The notes beneath the pieces were generated by a model, which saw only the letters and a list, made by a program, of their open reading frames with translations, was not told where the DNA came from and searched no databases. The translations under genes and the position numbers were made by a program. Shown piece by piece: positions 33,551-43,254 of a stretch of 64,000 nt of DNA (positions within the stretch are counted from its first letter, which is position 1; every line of letters starts with the position of its first letter). The stretch covers positions 3,410,001 to 3,474,000 of the forward strand of contig CAVWNC010000004.1 of the NCBI GenBank assembly GCA_963756455.1. Direction: 5' to 3'. The stretch is from DASQPA01 sp963756455. Its GTDB lineage: Bacteria; Acidobacteriota; Thermoanaerobaculia; Multivoradales; UBA5704.

Positions 33551-35371
33551 GTGAACGCACAGGATCAGAATCGAGTCCGCGACAGGACGCGGCACGGGTG
33601 GGCCGCACTGTGGCTGGCCCTCGCCGGCATGCTCCTCTCTACCCTCCCCGCCCTCGCCATTCCCTTCGTCACCCCCTCCAAGGTGGACGTCCAGGTCGAG
33701 GGACTGAACCGCGAGCTCAAGAAGAACGTCCTCGCGAGCCTGGAGATCGAGGAGTCGAAGAAGGACAAGGATCTGGACGAGACTCGCATCCGCCGCCTTT
33801 TTACCCAGGGGACCGGCGAGATCGAGCAGGCCTTACAGCCCTTCGGGTACTACAAGGCGGTCGTCCACTCGACCCTCACCCAGAAGGGCGAGATGTGGGT
33901 GGCGCGCTACGAGGTCGAGGCTGGACCGGTCCTCAAGGTCACTCACCGGGACGTCCAGGTGACCGGTGCGGGGGCCGCGGATGCCGGCTTCAAGCTGGCA
34001 GTCGAGAGATTTCCCCTCCGCGAGGGGGCACCGCTCCTCCAGCCCGCCTATGAAGGCGGCAAGAAAGTTTTTGAGGACTACGCCGCCGCCAACGGCTACC
34101 TGGACGCACAGTTCGCGGTCCACGAGCTGCGGATCGACCTCGCGACCTACACTTCGGAGGTCGTCCTCCACTATGAGACGGGGGCGCGCTTCCGCTTCGG
34201 CACCATCACCTTCCACCAGAACTTTCTCGATCCCGCTCTCCTCAAGGGCTACGTCACGGTCAAGGAGGGCGATCCCCTGGACGCGGACAAGCTCCTGAAG
34301 CTCCAGAACGCCCTCTCGTCGAGCCCTTACTTCGAGCGGGTCGAGGTGGTGACCCGGCGCGAGGCGGCGGTGGGGGTCGAGGTGCCGGTCGACGTCAACC
34401 TGACCCCGGCCAAGCGCCACCGCTATACGGCCGGTGTGGGCTACGGCACCGACACCGGCCCGCGGGTGAGCGGCGGGATCGAGTTTCGCCGCCTGGACCG
34501 CTTCGGCCACCGCGCCGACGTCGAGGGGCGCCTGTCGGAGATCGAGAAGAGCGCCAAGACCGACTACATCGTCCCCGGCATCTATCCGAGCACCGATCTG
34601 ACGACCTATACGGTCGCCTACGCCGACCTCCATCCCCAGACGAGCACCTCGAAGAGCTTTCTCGTCGGCGGCTCCCGGGCGGAGGCGATCGGCCGCTGGC
34701 GGCAGTCGCTGGGGTTCGACTTCGAGCGCACGACCTTCACCGTCGGCGACGATACCGGGGTGTCGCACCTCCTCGGGCCGGAGGCGAGCTGGCAGCGGGT
34801 GTTCGCCGACGACCGCATCTATCCCAGCCACGGCGAGCGGATCGAATTCGATCTCCGCGGGGCGGACAAATCGGTGCTTTCGAACGCCACCTTCGTCCAG
34901 GGGATCGCGCGGGCGAAGTTCATCCAGAGCTTCGGCAGTCAGGCGAGGTTCGGCGGCCAGCGCTTCCGGTTCATCACCCGCGCCGACTTAGGCTACATCG
35001 AGACCAGCACCGAGGACTTCCACGCTCTCCCGCCCACGGTCCGTTTCTTCGCCGGCGGCGACCAGAGCGTCCGCGGCTATTCCTACCAGGGGATCGGGCC
35101 GCGCGACGCCTCCGGCCAGGTCATCGGCGGCAAGGCCCTGGAGGTCGCGAGCGTCGAGCTCGAATACCGGCTCCTCCAGAAGTGGAGCGTCGCGACCTTC
35201 TACGACACCGGCACCGCCAACGACAAATTCGGCGGCGAGCTCAAGGTGGGGACCGGGGTGGGAATCCGCTGGCTGTCCCCCATCGGCCTCATCCGCCTGG
35301 ATGCCGCGAGCGCCATCCGCGAGCCCGGGCGCCCGATCCGCTTTCACCTCACGATCGGTCCTGACCTATGA
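33551..35371 (+). CDS. tamA: TamA-like outer-membrane assembly protein (Omp85 family)
   Basis: The 606-residue protein has an N-terminal signal-like segment (ALWLALAGMLLSTLPALA), three POTRA-type repeats (about residues 40-280; examples VDVQVEGLNRELKKNVLASL, FRFGTITFHQNFLDPALLKG) and a C-terminal Omp85 beta-barrel. The barrel carries VRFFAGGDQSVRGYSYQGIG, the conserved VRG(Y/F) lid motif. It sits in the outer membrane and with TamB helps transport or assemble outer-membrane components. The GTG at 33551 is my best start but no ribosome-binding site supports it. It overlaps tamB by ATGA. Confidence 0.88.
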   Translation: MNAQDQNRVRDRTRHGWAALWLALAGMLLSTLPALAIPFVTPSKVDVQVEGLNRELKKNVLASLEIEESKKDKDLDETRIRRLFTQGTGEIEQALQPFGYYKAVVHSTLTQKGEMWVARYEVEAGPVLKVTHRDVQVTGAGAADAGFKLAVERFPLREGAPLLQPAYEGGKKVFEDYAAANGYLDAQFAVHELRIDLATYTSEVVLHYETGARFRFGTITFHQNFLDPALLKGYVTVKEGDPLDADKLLKLQNALSSSPYFERVEVVTRREAAVGVEVPVDVNLTPAKRHRYTAGVGYGTDTGPRVSGGIEFRRLDRFGHRADVEGRLSEIEKSAKTDYIVPGIYPSTDLTTYTVAYADLHPQTSTSKSFLVGGSRAEAIGRWRQSLGFDFERTTFTVGDDTGVSHLLGPEASWQRVFADDRIYPSHGERIEFDLRGADKSVLSNATFVQGIARAKFIQSFGSQARFGGQRFRFITRADLGYIETSTEDFHALPPTVRFFAGGDQSVRGYSYQGIGPRDASGQVIGGKALEVASVELEYRLLQKWSVATFYDTGTANDKFGGELKVGTGVGIRWLSPIGLIRLDAASAIREPGRPIRFHLTIGPDL

Positions 35372-38300
35372 GCGAGCCTTCTTCTTCTCCCCAGGCACCG
35401 GCCGCGAAACCGGAAAAGACGCCTCCCGGGCACCGCCACCGCGGTCGAAAGGTTTTCTTCGGCTGCGGGATCGCCGCCCTGGCGGTAGTCGTCCTCCTCC
35501 TCTTCGCCGTCTGGTTCCTCCTCGGGACGCAAGCGGGGACGCGCTTCCTCTTCACCCGCCTGGGAGCGCTGATGCCGGGCTCGTTCGAGGTCACAGAGAT
35601 TCACGGCCCGATCAGCGGCCCGCTCGACATCCGCGGCCTGACCTATAAGAAGCAGGGGTCGATGGAGATCCACGTCGCCCACCTCTATCTCGAATGGCGG
35701 CTGCGCGAGCTGCTCTCCCGCCGGCTCGATATCCAGAAGCTCTATGCCGACGGTATCCGGATCGTCCAGGCGCCGCCGACCGAAGAGAAGACGCCGCTCC
35801 CCGACATCAACCTGCGTTTCAACATCCTCGTCCGCGACGCCCGGGTGCGCGGCCTCGACGTCGACTCGCAGACCGGCGCGAGCGTCCTCAAGATCGACAG
35901 CATCGACCTGGTGACGACCGAGCTCAAAAACGTTTTCCATTTAGATCGCCTGGCGGTCCGCTCGCAGGTGTTGAACGCCGACGTCTCCGGCCGGCTCCAG
36001 CCGCAGGGCGACTACCCGCTCGACCTGACGGCGAAGTGGTCGGTCCGGCCCGCCGGCATGGCCGAGGTCGCGGGCGGCGGCACGCTCTCCGGGACGCTCA
36101 AGCGGCTCCAGGTGACCCAGTCGGTCACCGCGCCGTTCCCGGTCGAGGTGAACACGCTTCTCCTCGAACCGCTCTATGACCTGCGCTTCGACGGCAAGGT
36201 GGCGTTCAAGAACGTCAACCCGAGGCTCTTGAAGGCCGACCTTCCCGACCTGCCGGCCTCCGGCGAGATCTCCGGCCGCGGCAGCTTGAACGCCTTTACG
36301 AGCGACGGCACGATGCGTGGAAAGTACGACCCGGCGGGCGATTTCGCCGTCCAGTACCGGCTCGCGCGAGAGGGCAAGAACGGCGAGACCTGGCGGATCG
36401 ACCAGGCCGACGTGAGCTTCCCCGGCCTCCCCACCCGGCTCCACCTGGCGGGGCGCTACACCGACACGTCGGTCAACGCCCCGCCTGGAAAACAGGCCGC
36501 GGCGCCGCTCGACGTCCAGGGGCTTGATGTCCAAGGAGATATCACCTGGCACGCCCTCGCCTGGCCCCTCCGCGGCGCCAAGCCGAGCTTCGAGAGCCCG
36601 GACGGCCAGGCGAAGATCGAAGCCCACGGGCCGATCGACACCCTGGAGAGCTCGGGCACGGTCGCGGGCACCCTCGCCCCCTTCGGCCAGCTCGCCGCGG
36701 TCTACCAGGTGATGCGGCAGGGGGAGACCTGGAAGATCGCGAAGGCCGACCTGTCGCTACCCGGCACCCCCACCCGGGCGAGCGTCACCGGCCGGGTGAC
36801 GGTGCCGAAGACCGGCACCCTGAGCTTCGACGCCAACGCCGCCTGGCGCGACGTCGCCTGGCCGCTCCGCGGCACTCCCACGGTGCGGAGCGCCGCCGGG
36901 AAGGCCGTCGTCTCCGGCACTGCCGACCGCTACAACGCGCAGGTGGATGCGGACGTGGCGGGTGCGCCGGGGGGGCAGATTCCGCCCGGGCACTGGGTTC
37001 TGGCGGGAAACGGCACGCAGAAGGATTTCCACTTCGCCTCCCTCGCCGGCGACGTCCTCCAGGGGCACCTGACCGGGAGCGGCACGGTCGGCTGGTCGCC
37101 GCGGGTGCGCTGGGACCTGGCGCTCACCGGGCAGGGGCTCAATCCCGCCACCCTCAAGGCGGACTTCCCCGGCAAGCTCGACTTCGCCGCCAAGACCCGG
37201 GGCGAGATGCTGCCGGCGGGGCCGACCGGGACGGTCGACCTCTCCCGGCTCGCCGGCACCCTCCGCCAGCAGCCCATCGCCGCCAACGCCGCCGTCCGCC
37301 TGGCGGGGAAGGACTACGACATCTCGCACCTGGACGCCCACTGGGGGGACGCTCATCTCGCGGCCTCCGGCCGGGTCGGCGACCGCTTCGACCTCAAGTG
37401 GGACGTCAACCTGCCGAACCTCGGCCTCGCCGTGCCTCAGGCGGCAGGGAGCTTTGCCGGCCACGGGCATCTCGGCGGTCCCTTGAAGATGCCGCGGGTG
37501 ACCGCCGACGGTCGTTTCGCCGGCCTGCGCTCGGGCACCAACAGCGTCGCCCAGGGGACGATCCAGGCCGACGTCGACCTGGCGCCTTCGGGGACCACCC
37601 AGCTCGACCTGACGACCGGACCGATCCAGGCGAGCGGCCAGAATATCGGCGCGCTCCACCTGCAGCTCCGTGGAACGCTCAACAGCCACACTCTGACCCT
37701 CTCCGCGACCGGCCTCGGCACCTACACCGACGCCCGGCTCGACCTGGCGCTCACCGGGGCCGCCCACGGCGAGTTGGGGCCGCAGCTCGCCTGGATGGGC
37801 CAGATCGCGCGACTCGACCTCCACGGCGGTCCGGCCGGCGACTGGAGCCTGGAGAAGCCGGCGACCCTCGCCGCCTCGGCAGCGGCCGCCCGGCTCGACG
37901 GCTTCTGCTGGCATGCGGCCGGTACCGCGCCCACGCCAGCCAAACCCGGGAAAGCGGGGGCGCCGGCGAACGTCGGCACCCCCGGTAACGCCCGGCTCTG
38001 CGCCGGTGGGAGCTGGGCGAAGGCCGGCGACTGGTCGGGCCAGGCGACCCTCACCGCCCTGCCCCTCAATCTGGCGAAGCCGTTCCTGCCCACCGATCTG
38101 ACGATCACCGGCAACCTCGAAGGCAACGCCAAGGCGAGCGGCTCCCCCAAGGGCCTGACCGAGGTGGTCGCCGACCTCGCTCCCGGGCCGGGCGAGCTGC
38201 ACTACCCGGGGGACGATGGCCGGACGATCGTCGTCCGCTTCGAGCGCGGCACCTTCCATGCCCGGCTGGAGCCGGGAGGTGGCGACGCCAACGCCAAGCT

Positions 38301-39657
38301 GACCTTAGTCGACGTCGGCACCCTGGGCTTGACCGCCAAGCTCCCGAGCCTCACCCAGAAGGCCGCGATCAAGGATCTGCCGCTCGTCGGCCGGCTGGAC
38401 GTCAACTTCAAAAATCTTTCTTTCGTCGAAGGTTTCGTCTCGGAGCTCCGCGGCGTCACCGGCACGCTCAACGCCGGCTTCCAACTCGCCGGGACGCTCG
38501 GAACCCCGCGGCTCACGGGTTCCGCCCAGCTCGCGAACGGCCGCGCCAAAGTGCCCGAGTACGGCCTGGACGTCAAGGACATCACCTTGAAGGCGACCGG
38601 CGACGGCAGCCCGCTCCTCCAGATCCAGGCGAGCGCCCGCTCCGGACCGGGAACGCTCACGATCGCCGGCACCTCCGGCCTCTTCCCCACCGCCGCGACG
38701 CCCATGAAGCTCAAGATCACCGGCCGGAAGTTCCAGGTCTCCGGCACCCGCGAGATCGACGTCCAGATCTCGCCCGCCCTGGACCTCGACTTCGAGGGGA
38801 CGCAGGCGAACCTGACCGGCGAGGTGGACGTGCCCTACGGCCGCACCAACATCGAGAATCGCAGCAAGCCCGGCGCCGTGCCGACCTCGTCGGACGTCGT
38901 CTTCGTGGGCGGCGCGCCGACGGGTGTCAAGACGAAGTCGCCGCTCGCCATCACGGCCCGGGTGCGGCTGGTGCTCGGCGACGACATCGAGCTCAAGGCC
39001 CTGGGTCTCGACGCCAAGCCCAAGGGCTCGATCCTGGTCGTCGAACAGCCGGGCCGGCCGGAGAGCGCGGTGGGCGAGATCGAAGTGAGCGAGGGGACCT
39101 TCAAGGCCTACGGCCAGGATCTGACGATCGAGCGCGGCCGGCTGATTTTCGCCGGCGGCCCGCTCGACGACCCCGGGATCGACCTCCGCGCCTACCGCAC
39201 GGCGACCGACGGCACGATCGCCGGCATCCAGGCCGAAGGGACGCTCAAGAAGCCCGAGGTCACGCTCTACTCGACCCCCACCATGACCGAGTCCGAGGCC
39301 CTCGCCTACCTCCTCCTCGGCCACCCCCTGGGCCAGGCCTCGCCGCAGGAGGGAAGCCTCCTCGCCAACGCCGCGACCTCTCTGGGCTTGAAGGGCGGCA
39401 ACCTGCTCGCCAAGAAACTCGCCACCCGCTTCGGCCTCGAATCGGCGACCTTCGAAAGCTCGGGCGGCTTGGACCAGACGGCCCTCGTCCTCGGCAAATA
39501 TCTCTCACCCCGCCTCTACGTCTCCTATGGCCTCGGCCTCTTCCAGCCGATCAACACCTTCCGCATCCGCTACATCCTGAACAAACGCTACACCCTCCAG
39601 GCCGAGGACAGCGGCACCGGGACGGGCGCGGATATTCTGTATGTGCGGGAGCGGTAG
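35368..39657 (+). CDS. tamB: TamB-like translocation/assembly protein (DUF490, AsmA-like)
   Basis: The 1429-residue protein starts with a basic stretch and one transmembrane anchor (IAALAVVVLLLFAVWFLL). It is then a very long beta-helical, repeat-rich periplasmic chain, ending in the conserved TamB/DUF490 C-terminus (ESEALAYLLLGHPLG ... SPRLYVSYGLGLFQPINTFR ... YILNKRYTLQAE). It spans from inner to outer membrane and pairs with TamA, moving lipids or assisting outer-membrane proteins. The gene overlaps tamA by ATGA. It is longer than E. coli TamB (about 1260 residues). Hairpins follow at 39684-39838. Confidence 0.94.
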   Translation: MSEPSSSPQAPAAKPEKTPPGHRHRGRKVFFGCGIAALAVVVLLLFAVWFLLGTQAGTRFLFTRLGALMPGSFEVTEIHGPISGPLDIRGLTYKKQGSMEIHVAHLYLEWRLRELLSRRLDIQKLYADGIRIVQAPPTEEKTPLPDINLRFNILVRDARVRGLDVDSQTGASVLKIDSIDLVTTELKNVFHLDRLAVRSQVLNADVSGRLQPQGDYPLDLTAKWSVRPAGMAEVAGGGTLSGTLKRLQVTQSVTAPFPVEVNTLLLEPLYDLRFDGKVAFKNVNPRLLKADLPDLPASGEISGRGSLNAFTSDGTMRGKYDPAGDFAVQYRLAREGKNGETWRIDQADVSFPGLPTRLHLAGRYTDTSVNAPPGKQAAAPLDVQGLDVQGDITWHALAWPLRGAKPSFESPDGQAKIEAHGPIDTLESSGTVAGTLAPFGQLAAVYQVMRQGETWKIAKADLSLPGTPTRASVTGRVTVPKTGTLSFDANAAWRDVAWPLRGTPTVRSAAGKAVVSGTADRYNAQVDADVAGAPGGQIPPGHWVLAGNGTQKDFHFASLAGDVLQGHLTGSGTVGWSPRVRWDLALTGQGLNPATLKADFPGKLDFAAKTRGEMLPAGPTGTVDLSRLAGTLRQQPIAANAAVRLAGKDYDISHLDAHWGDAHLAASGRVGDRFDLKWDVNLPNLGLAVPQAAGSFAGHGHLGGPLKMPRVTADGRFAGLRSGTNSVAQGTIQADVDLAPSGTTQLDLTTGPIQASGQNIGALHLQLRGTLNSHTLTLSATGLGTYTDARLDLALTGAAHGELGPQLAWMGQIARLDLHGGPAGDWSLEKPATLAASAAAARLDGFCWHAAGTAPTPAKPGKAGAPANVGTPGNARLCAGGSWAKAGDWSGQATLTALPLNLAKPFLPTDLTITGNLEGNAKASGSPKGLTEVVADLAPGPGELHYPGDDGRTIVVRFERGTFHARLEPGGGDANAKLTLVDVGTLGLTAKLPSLTQKAAIKDLPLVGRLDVNFKNLSFVEGFVSELRGVTGTLNAGFQLAGTLGTPRLTGSAQLANGRAKVPEYGLDVKDITLKATGDGSPLLQIQASARSGPGTLTIAGTSGLFPTAATPMKLKITGRKFQVSGTREIDVQISPALDLDFEGTQANLTGEVDVPYGRTNIENRSKPGAVPTSSDVVFVGGAPTGVKTKSPLAITARVRLVLGDDIELKALGLDAKPKGSILVVEQPGRPESAVGEIEVSEGTFKAYGQDLTIERGRLIFAGGPLDDPGIDLRAYRTATDGTIAGIQAEGTLKKPEVTLYSTPTMTESEALAYLLLGHPLGQASPQEGSLLANAATSLGLKGGNLLAKKLATRFGLESATFESSGGLDQTALVLGKYLSPRLYVSYGLGLFQPINTFRIRYILNKRYTLQAEDSGTGTGADILYVRER

Positions 39658-39683
39658 GGAGCCGGAATCAGGCTTCCTGTGTG

Positions 39684-39838
39684 AACCGGGCAGGCACGGA
39701 GGCTCTGCACCGACCTGCCCGGTTGCCGGCCTCTTCTCCCAGCCCGCCCGTTACTTTCACAGGCGGGGAGCTCCGTCAGGCCCGAGCGAATGGTTCACGC
39801 CTGGGCAGGCACGGGCAAAGCCTCCGTGCCTGCCCGGC
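39684..39838. repeat. Nested inverted repeats after tamB, terminator-like
   Basis: AACCGGGCAG (39684-39693) pairs with CTGCCCGGTT (39715-39724). A second hairpin, GGGCAGGCACGG with CCGTGCCTGCCC, occupies about 39803-39835. The left arm of the first (CCGGGCAGGCACGGAGGCT) is also the near-perfect reverse complement of the right arm of the second, so the whole 155 bp could fold as one large inverted repeat. It lies between convergent tamB and the next minus-strand gene and may terminate both. Confidence 0.6.
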
Positions 39839-39854
39839 TTTCCACGCCCTTACC

Positions 39855-40286
39855 TCAGCTCACCAACTGATAGCACGGGTGCAGCACTTCCAACGGCATC
39901 TCCCCCTGATACGGACCGCGGACGATCGTTCCGGTCGTCGTCAGGGTCAGGGGCGTGGTGTCGGAGGTGAAGTGGCGGACCCGGAGGACGATGCCGGCTG
40001 GGGTCGTTTCGATGCAGTTCTGGTAGGGCGTGGCGACCACGAGGTCGCGGCGGCGGGTGCCTAAGTTGGCGGTCACGTCGATCGGCTGCGGAGTGCCGTG
40101 CACACGGGTGAAATCGATGACGACGAAGATGTCACCCGGCTCGGCGGGCGGAACGTAGCGCGTCGTTGCGGTCGGAGTCGGCGCCGGCGCGGGGGCCCGG
40201 TGGTGGGCGGCGCTGGTGGGGGTGGCGGGGGTGAGCGCTGTCAAGAGAACCGCTGCCGAGAGTGCCGAGAGCCGGGGTATCCGCAT
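39855..40286 (-). CDS. Small secreted protein of unknown function
   Basis: The 143-residue product starts at ATG 40286 after GGAGGAGGAGA. A signal peptide (ALSAAVLLTALTPATPTSA-AH) is followed by a Pro/Ala-rich linker and then a beta-rich domain (GDIFVVIDFTRVHGTPQPID, TGTIVRGPYQGEMPLEVLH). Two Cys (NCIETT, HPCYQL) may form a disulfide. No family recognised. It follows the frameshifted propeller gene on the same strand by about 60 bp and may share its transcript. Confidence 0.6.
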   Translation of the reverse strand: MRIPRLSALSAAVLLTALTPATPTSAAHHRAPAPAPTPTATTRYVPPAEPGDIFVVIDFTRVHGTPQPIDVTANLGTRRRDLVVATPYQNCIETTPAGIVLRVRHFTSDTTPLTLTTTGTIVRGPYQGEMPLEVLHPCYQLVS

Positions 40287-40347
40287 GGTCGTCTCCTCCT
40301 CCGGTAGGTTCTTCCCACCGGAGGAAAGGTTCATGCAAGCCCGGGAC

Positions 40348-42220
40348 CTACTTGAAATACCCGTTCACGTCGACGATCAGATGGGTGGCGCCGCCGGCGA
40401 TGTCGGTCTGCACGGCGAGGCTCCCCACCGGATCGCCGGTGAGCGAGAGTATGGCGTTGTTGGTGCGCACCTGGCCGGGGCTGAAGTTGATCGCGGTCGT
40501 CGGGGCGTTGAAGCCGTTGGGACCGAGACGGAGGTCGCCCGGGCCGGTGGGCGAGACGACGGTCAGGTTGACGGCGATGGCGAGCGCGTCGCTCGGAATG
40601 CCGCACTGGCCGGTCAAGGGGAAGCGGCGCTTGGCGCTCCCGCCCTGGAGCGCGGGGCCGCCGTAGGTGCCGTTCGGATTTCGGGTGTCGACGGCCCGGC
40701 AGGGGGACACGGTGTAGAACTTCAAGGGCGCCGGGGCGGGGGCGAAGGCCCAGAGCTTGCTGTTCTCGTCGGGCACATAGAGGTGGCCGTTGATGACGAT
40801 CGGGCTCTCCCAGTGGATGCCGCCGATGCTCGTCGAGCTCCACAGCTGGACTCCGGTCCGCGGATTCAAGCCCTGGAGATTCCCCGAGCCGGCATAGAAG
40901 AGGATGCCGTTGACGACGATCGGCGAGCTGCCGCCCGAGTGGACCGTCCAGCGCGAGACGAGCGAGGGGTTGCCGGCGCCGTCGACGGAGAGCTGGAGCC
41001 CGGAGATGCCGGAGCCGTTCGCCACGAAGGCCCAGGTGCTGCCGTCGACCGGATCGACCCAAGCCGCGGGAGCGGTCAGCACCTGGCCGCCCTGGGGCAC
41101 GGCGATCTTCTGGAGCTCCCCGCCGACATGCCCGGGACCCGCGCCGCCGGAGCCGGCGGGATTGCTCGAAGAGGTTGTCGAGGTTCAACAGCCGCAGCTC
41201 GGCGTCCTTGCCGCTCTGCAGGCCAAGGTGCGCGATGTGGCTCCCGGCGGGCGCGGGAAGGATGGCGGGCGACGTGCTCCCGAGGTCCAGGTCGACCGTG
41301 TTCAAGTGCTGGAACTCGGTCGGCGTGTAGGAGTCGATCGGATTGCCGCCCGTCCCCGTGCCGTCCGGGTGGAGGGCGAAAACGGTGTCCCCCCAGTCAT
41401 GCCCACCGGTATTGCCGTCGAAGTCGCCGTTGCCGGTCACCATGAACAGCTTGTCGATATCCGAGTCGTAGATCACCGCGCCGCGCGCCCAGATAGCGTT
41501 CTGCACGTGGCCCATGCAGTCGGGGGTGGCGTTCTCGACGAAATGGATGGTTTGGTCGGAGCAGGCGGCGTTCCACACCTTCTGCGCGCCGGTCGCGAGA
41601 TCGATCGTCGTGATATGCCCCTGGTAGTCGCCGGCATCGCCCGGATAGCCGCCGTTCGCGACATAGAGATAGGTCGCGCCCGAGCCGACGGTCGCGACAG
41701 AGAGCGGTGGGGAGCACTTCTCGACGTCGGGCTTGAGCGTCGTCACCTGCGGCCAGCCGCCGGTCGTGACCGGAGTACCATCGCCGCCCACCGGGTACTT
41801 GTACACCTTGCCATCGAGCCCATAGGAGTAGACGAACTGCCGATTGGGATCGACCGCCGGCGAGGAGGTCGTGTACCGCGGGGTGGTCGCCGGCTGATGC
41901 GACCAGACGCTCGTCCCGGTCGCGGCGTCCAGAGCCACGATGTGGCCGGCCTTGGTGGTCAGGAAGAGAAGATCCTTCACCCCCGCCTGGGTCGAGATGT
42001 TCGAGAGGAACGCCGGAGCGCCATCCGCGATCGCGGGCAGGGTGGCGCTATAGATCGAGTGCAGGGTGGCGACGTTGCCGGCATGGATCAGCGTCTCCTG
42101 GGCGCTCGCACCGCTGTGCCGGGCATCGAGGTCGAACTGCGGCCAGTCTCCGACCGAGCCGGTGGGGAGGGTGGCGGCCAGGGCGAGGGCGAAGAGGGAG
42201 ATGGCTGTAGATTCAAACAT
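40348..42220 (-). CDS. Secreted PQQ-like propeller protein with C-terminal PCR-x-DTR domain, frameshifted
   Basis: From the start at 42220 the first about 350 codons encode a signal peptide and a PQQ-type beta-propeller (GDWPQFDLDARHSG; KAGHIVALDAATGTSVW; GHITTIDLATGAQKVW). At about 41170 the frame shifts: removing one T in CTCTTCGAGC restores reading into SSNPAGSGGAG and onward to 40348. The second frame continues propeller repeats and then a C-terminal domain, VSPCRAVDTRNPNGTYGG ... VNLTVVSPTGPGDLRL ... LIVDVNGYFK. That domain recurs as a relic at 62595-62902. Either a sequencing error or a recent mutation splits the gene. Confidence 0.72.
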
Positions 42221-42342
42221 TCTACGATGGTAATAAGAATGAAGGACAAGGGCAAGCCCGTACCCCCTTCCTCGGGGCGCACCACCTCAACAACCCTCCG
42301 GGCACATCGGGGCGTACGGTAGCTCGCTGGGTGACGACCGCC

Positions 42343-42531
42343 GGACTGCCGGCGATGATCGCCGGACCGCTGGCGACGACTGCCGGACTGCCGGCGACGA
42401 CTACCGAACCGCCGACGACGACCGCCGGACTGCCGGCGATGATCGCCGGACCGCTGGCGACGACTGCCGGACTGCCGACGACGACTGCCGGACTGCCGGC
42501 GACGACCACCGGACTGCCGGCGATGACCGCC
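42343..42531. repeat. Minisatellite: nine 21-bp units
   Basis: Nine head-to-tail 21-bp units of consensus GGACTGCCGGCGACGACTGCC cover 42343-42531, with 1-5 differences per unit; units 1 and 5, and 2 and 6, are identical, suggesting a duplicated four-unit block. On the plus strand it reads as GLPATTA-type heptapeptides, and on the minus strand as AGSPAVV-type heptapeptides. Neither frame has a convincing gene around it. It occupies most of the gap 42221-42726, upstream of the PQQ-like gene. Confidence 0.9.
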
Positions 42532-42647
42532 CTAACCCCTACCCTCCTCCGCCTCCTCAAGGGAGAGGAGCCGAGAGCGAGGTCTAATGGGATTCCTTTC
42601 GGGGATGTGGACGCTCGGGGGCTATCGTATCCAACTTCTGCGGTGAA

Positions 42648-42680
42648 GGGCAGATAGGGGCAGAGCCCCTGTGCCTGCCC
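42648..42680. repeat. Short nested hairpin of the dispersed palindrome family
   Basis: GGGCAG and CTGCCC enclose GGGGCAGAGCCCC, giving two stacked stems. The 3' arm GTGCCTGCCC is identical to part of the hairpin after tamB. It lies about 50 nt upstream of the mini antitoxin-like pair. Confidence 0.5.
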
Positions 42681-42726
42681 GCTTCGCCCCCGCGGTATGA
42701 TGATCGAGAATCCGAGGAGCAACCGA

Positions 42727-42906
42727 ATGGACGGAAAACCAGTTGAAACGGAAGAGGATTACCGAGCGACTCTCCACGAAATCGACTCGGTGATGAACGC
42801 CGCACTCGGGTCTTCCGAGGGCGAACGGCTGGACGTTCTGGTCAGCCTGGTTGAAGCCTACGAGCTCCAGTATTTTCCGTTGTGGGACACCTGCCCGAAT
42901 GACTAA
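42727..42906 (+). CDS. HigA-like N-terminal domain protein, lacking the DNA-binding part
   Basis: The 59-residue protein starts at ATG 42727 after GAGGAGCAACC. It matches the N-terminal half of HigA-type antitoxins: VETEEDYRATLHEIDSVMNA, then GSSEGERLDVLVSLVEAYE and an aromatic stretch (LQYFPL). The helix-turn-helix that normally follows is missing; the frame ends at WDTCPND. The stop overlaps the next gene by 8 bp. It is either a decayed antitoxin or a genuine stand-alone toxin-binding domain. No HigB toxin gene is adjacent. Confidence 0.6.
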   Translation: MDGKPVETEEDYRATLHEIDSVMNAALGSSEGERLDVLVSLVEAYELQYFPLWDTCPND

Positions 42907-43117
42907 CGACGTTTCTGACGAGATCTTCAGCGAAGAGAGCGTCACGTACACCTTGCAGGCGGGTGACCGCTTCGTCGTCATCGAAAACGTCCCGGCACTA
43001 GTCTCTCAACGTACGGGGGAGCGATTCTTCTCCCCGGAAACCGTCGAACGAATCCAGGCCATCGTCTGGGGACAGGGCACGCCGGTTCGCGTTCGGGAAG
43101 TTCCCGTGTTCGCATAG
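42899..43117 (+). CDS. MqsA/YgiT-like C-terminal domain protein without the zinc finger
   Basis: The 72-residue protein has the core of YgiT/MqsA-type antitoxins: SVTYTLQAGDRFVVIENVPA, then the ERFFSPETVERIQAIVW strand-helix. The N-terminal CxxC zinc ribbon and C-terminal helix-turn-helix are absent, and the position usually holding CxxC-like residues reads SQRTGERF. It overlaps the HigA-like frame by 8 bp, implying coupled translation. The pair may be a reduced antitoxin system or a relic; no toxin is recognised next to it. Confidence 0.6.
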   Translation: MTNDVSDEIFSEESVTYTLQAGDRFVVIENVPALVSQRTGERFFSPETVERIQAIVWGQGTPVRVREVPVFA

Positions 43118-43254
43118 ACTAACGATCGCATCGATCTTGATTTCTAATCATGAACGGGAATCTATTTTCTCTGCGAAGTCTTGTGCCTATCTATGGCAGC
43201 AGAATTCATCCGGTTTGGCCCCACGCCACATTGTCGGCGGCGCCAGCCATCCCC

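Noticed and set aside
42331..42657. A repeat protein encoded by the minisatellite (GLPATTA heptapeptides)
   Set aside because: GTG start without a ribosome-binding site and no conserved flanking domain; kept only as a repeat.
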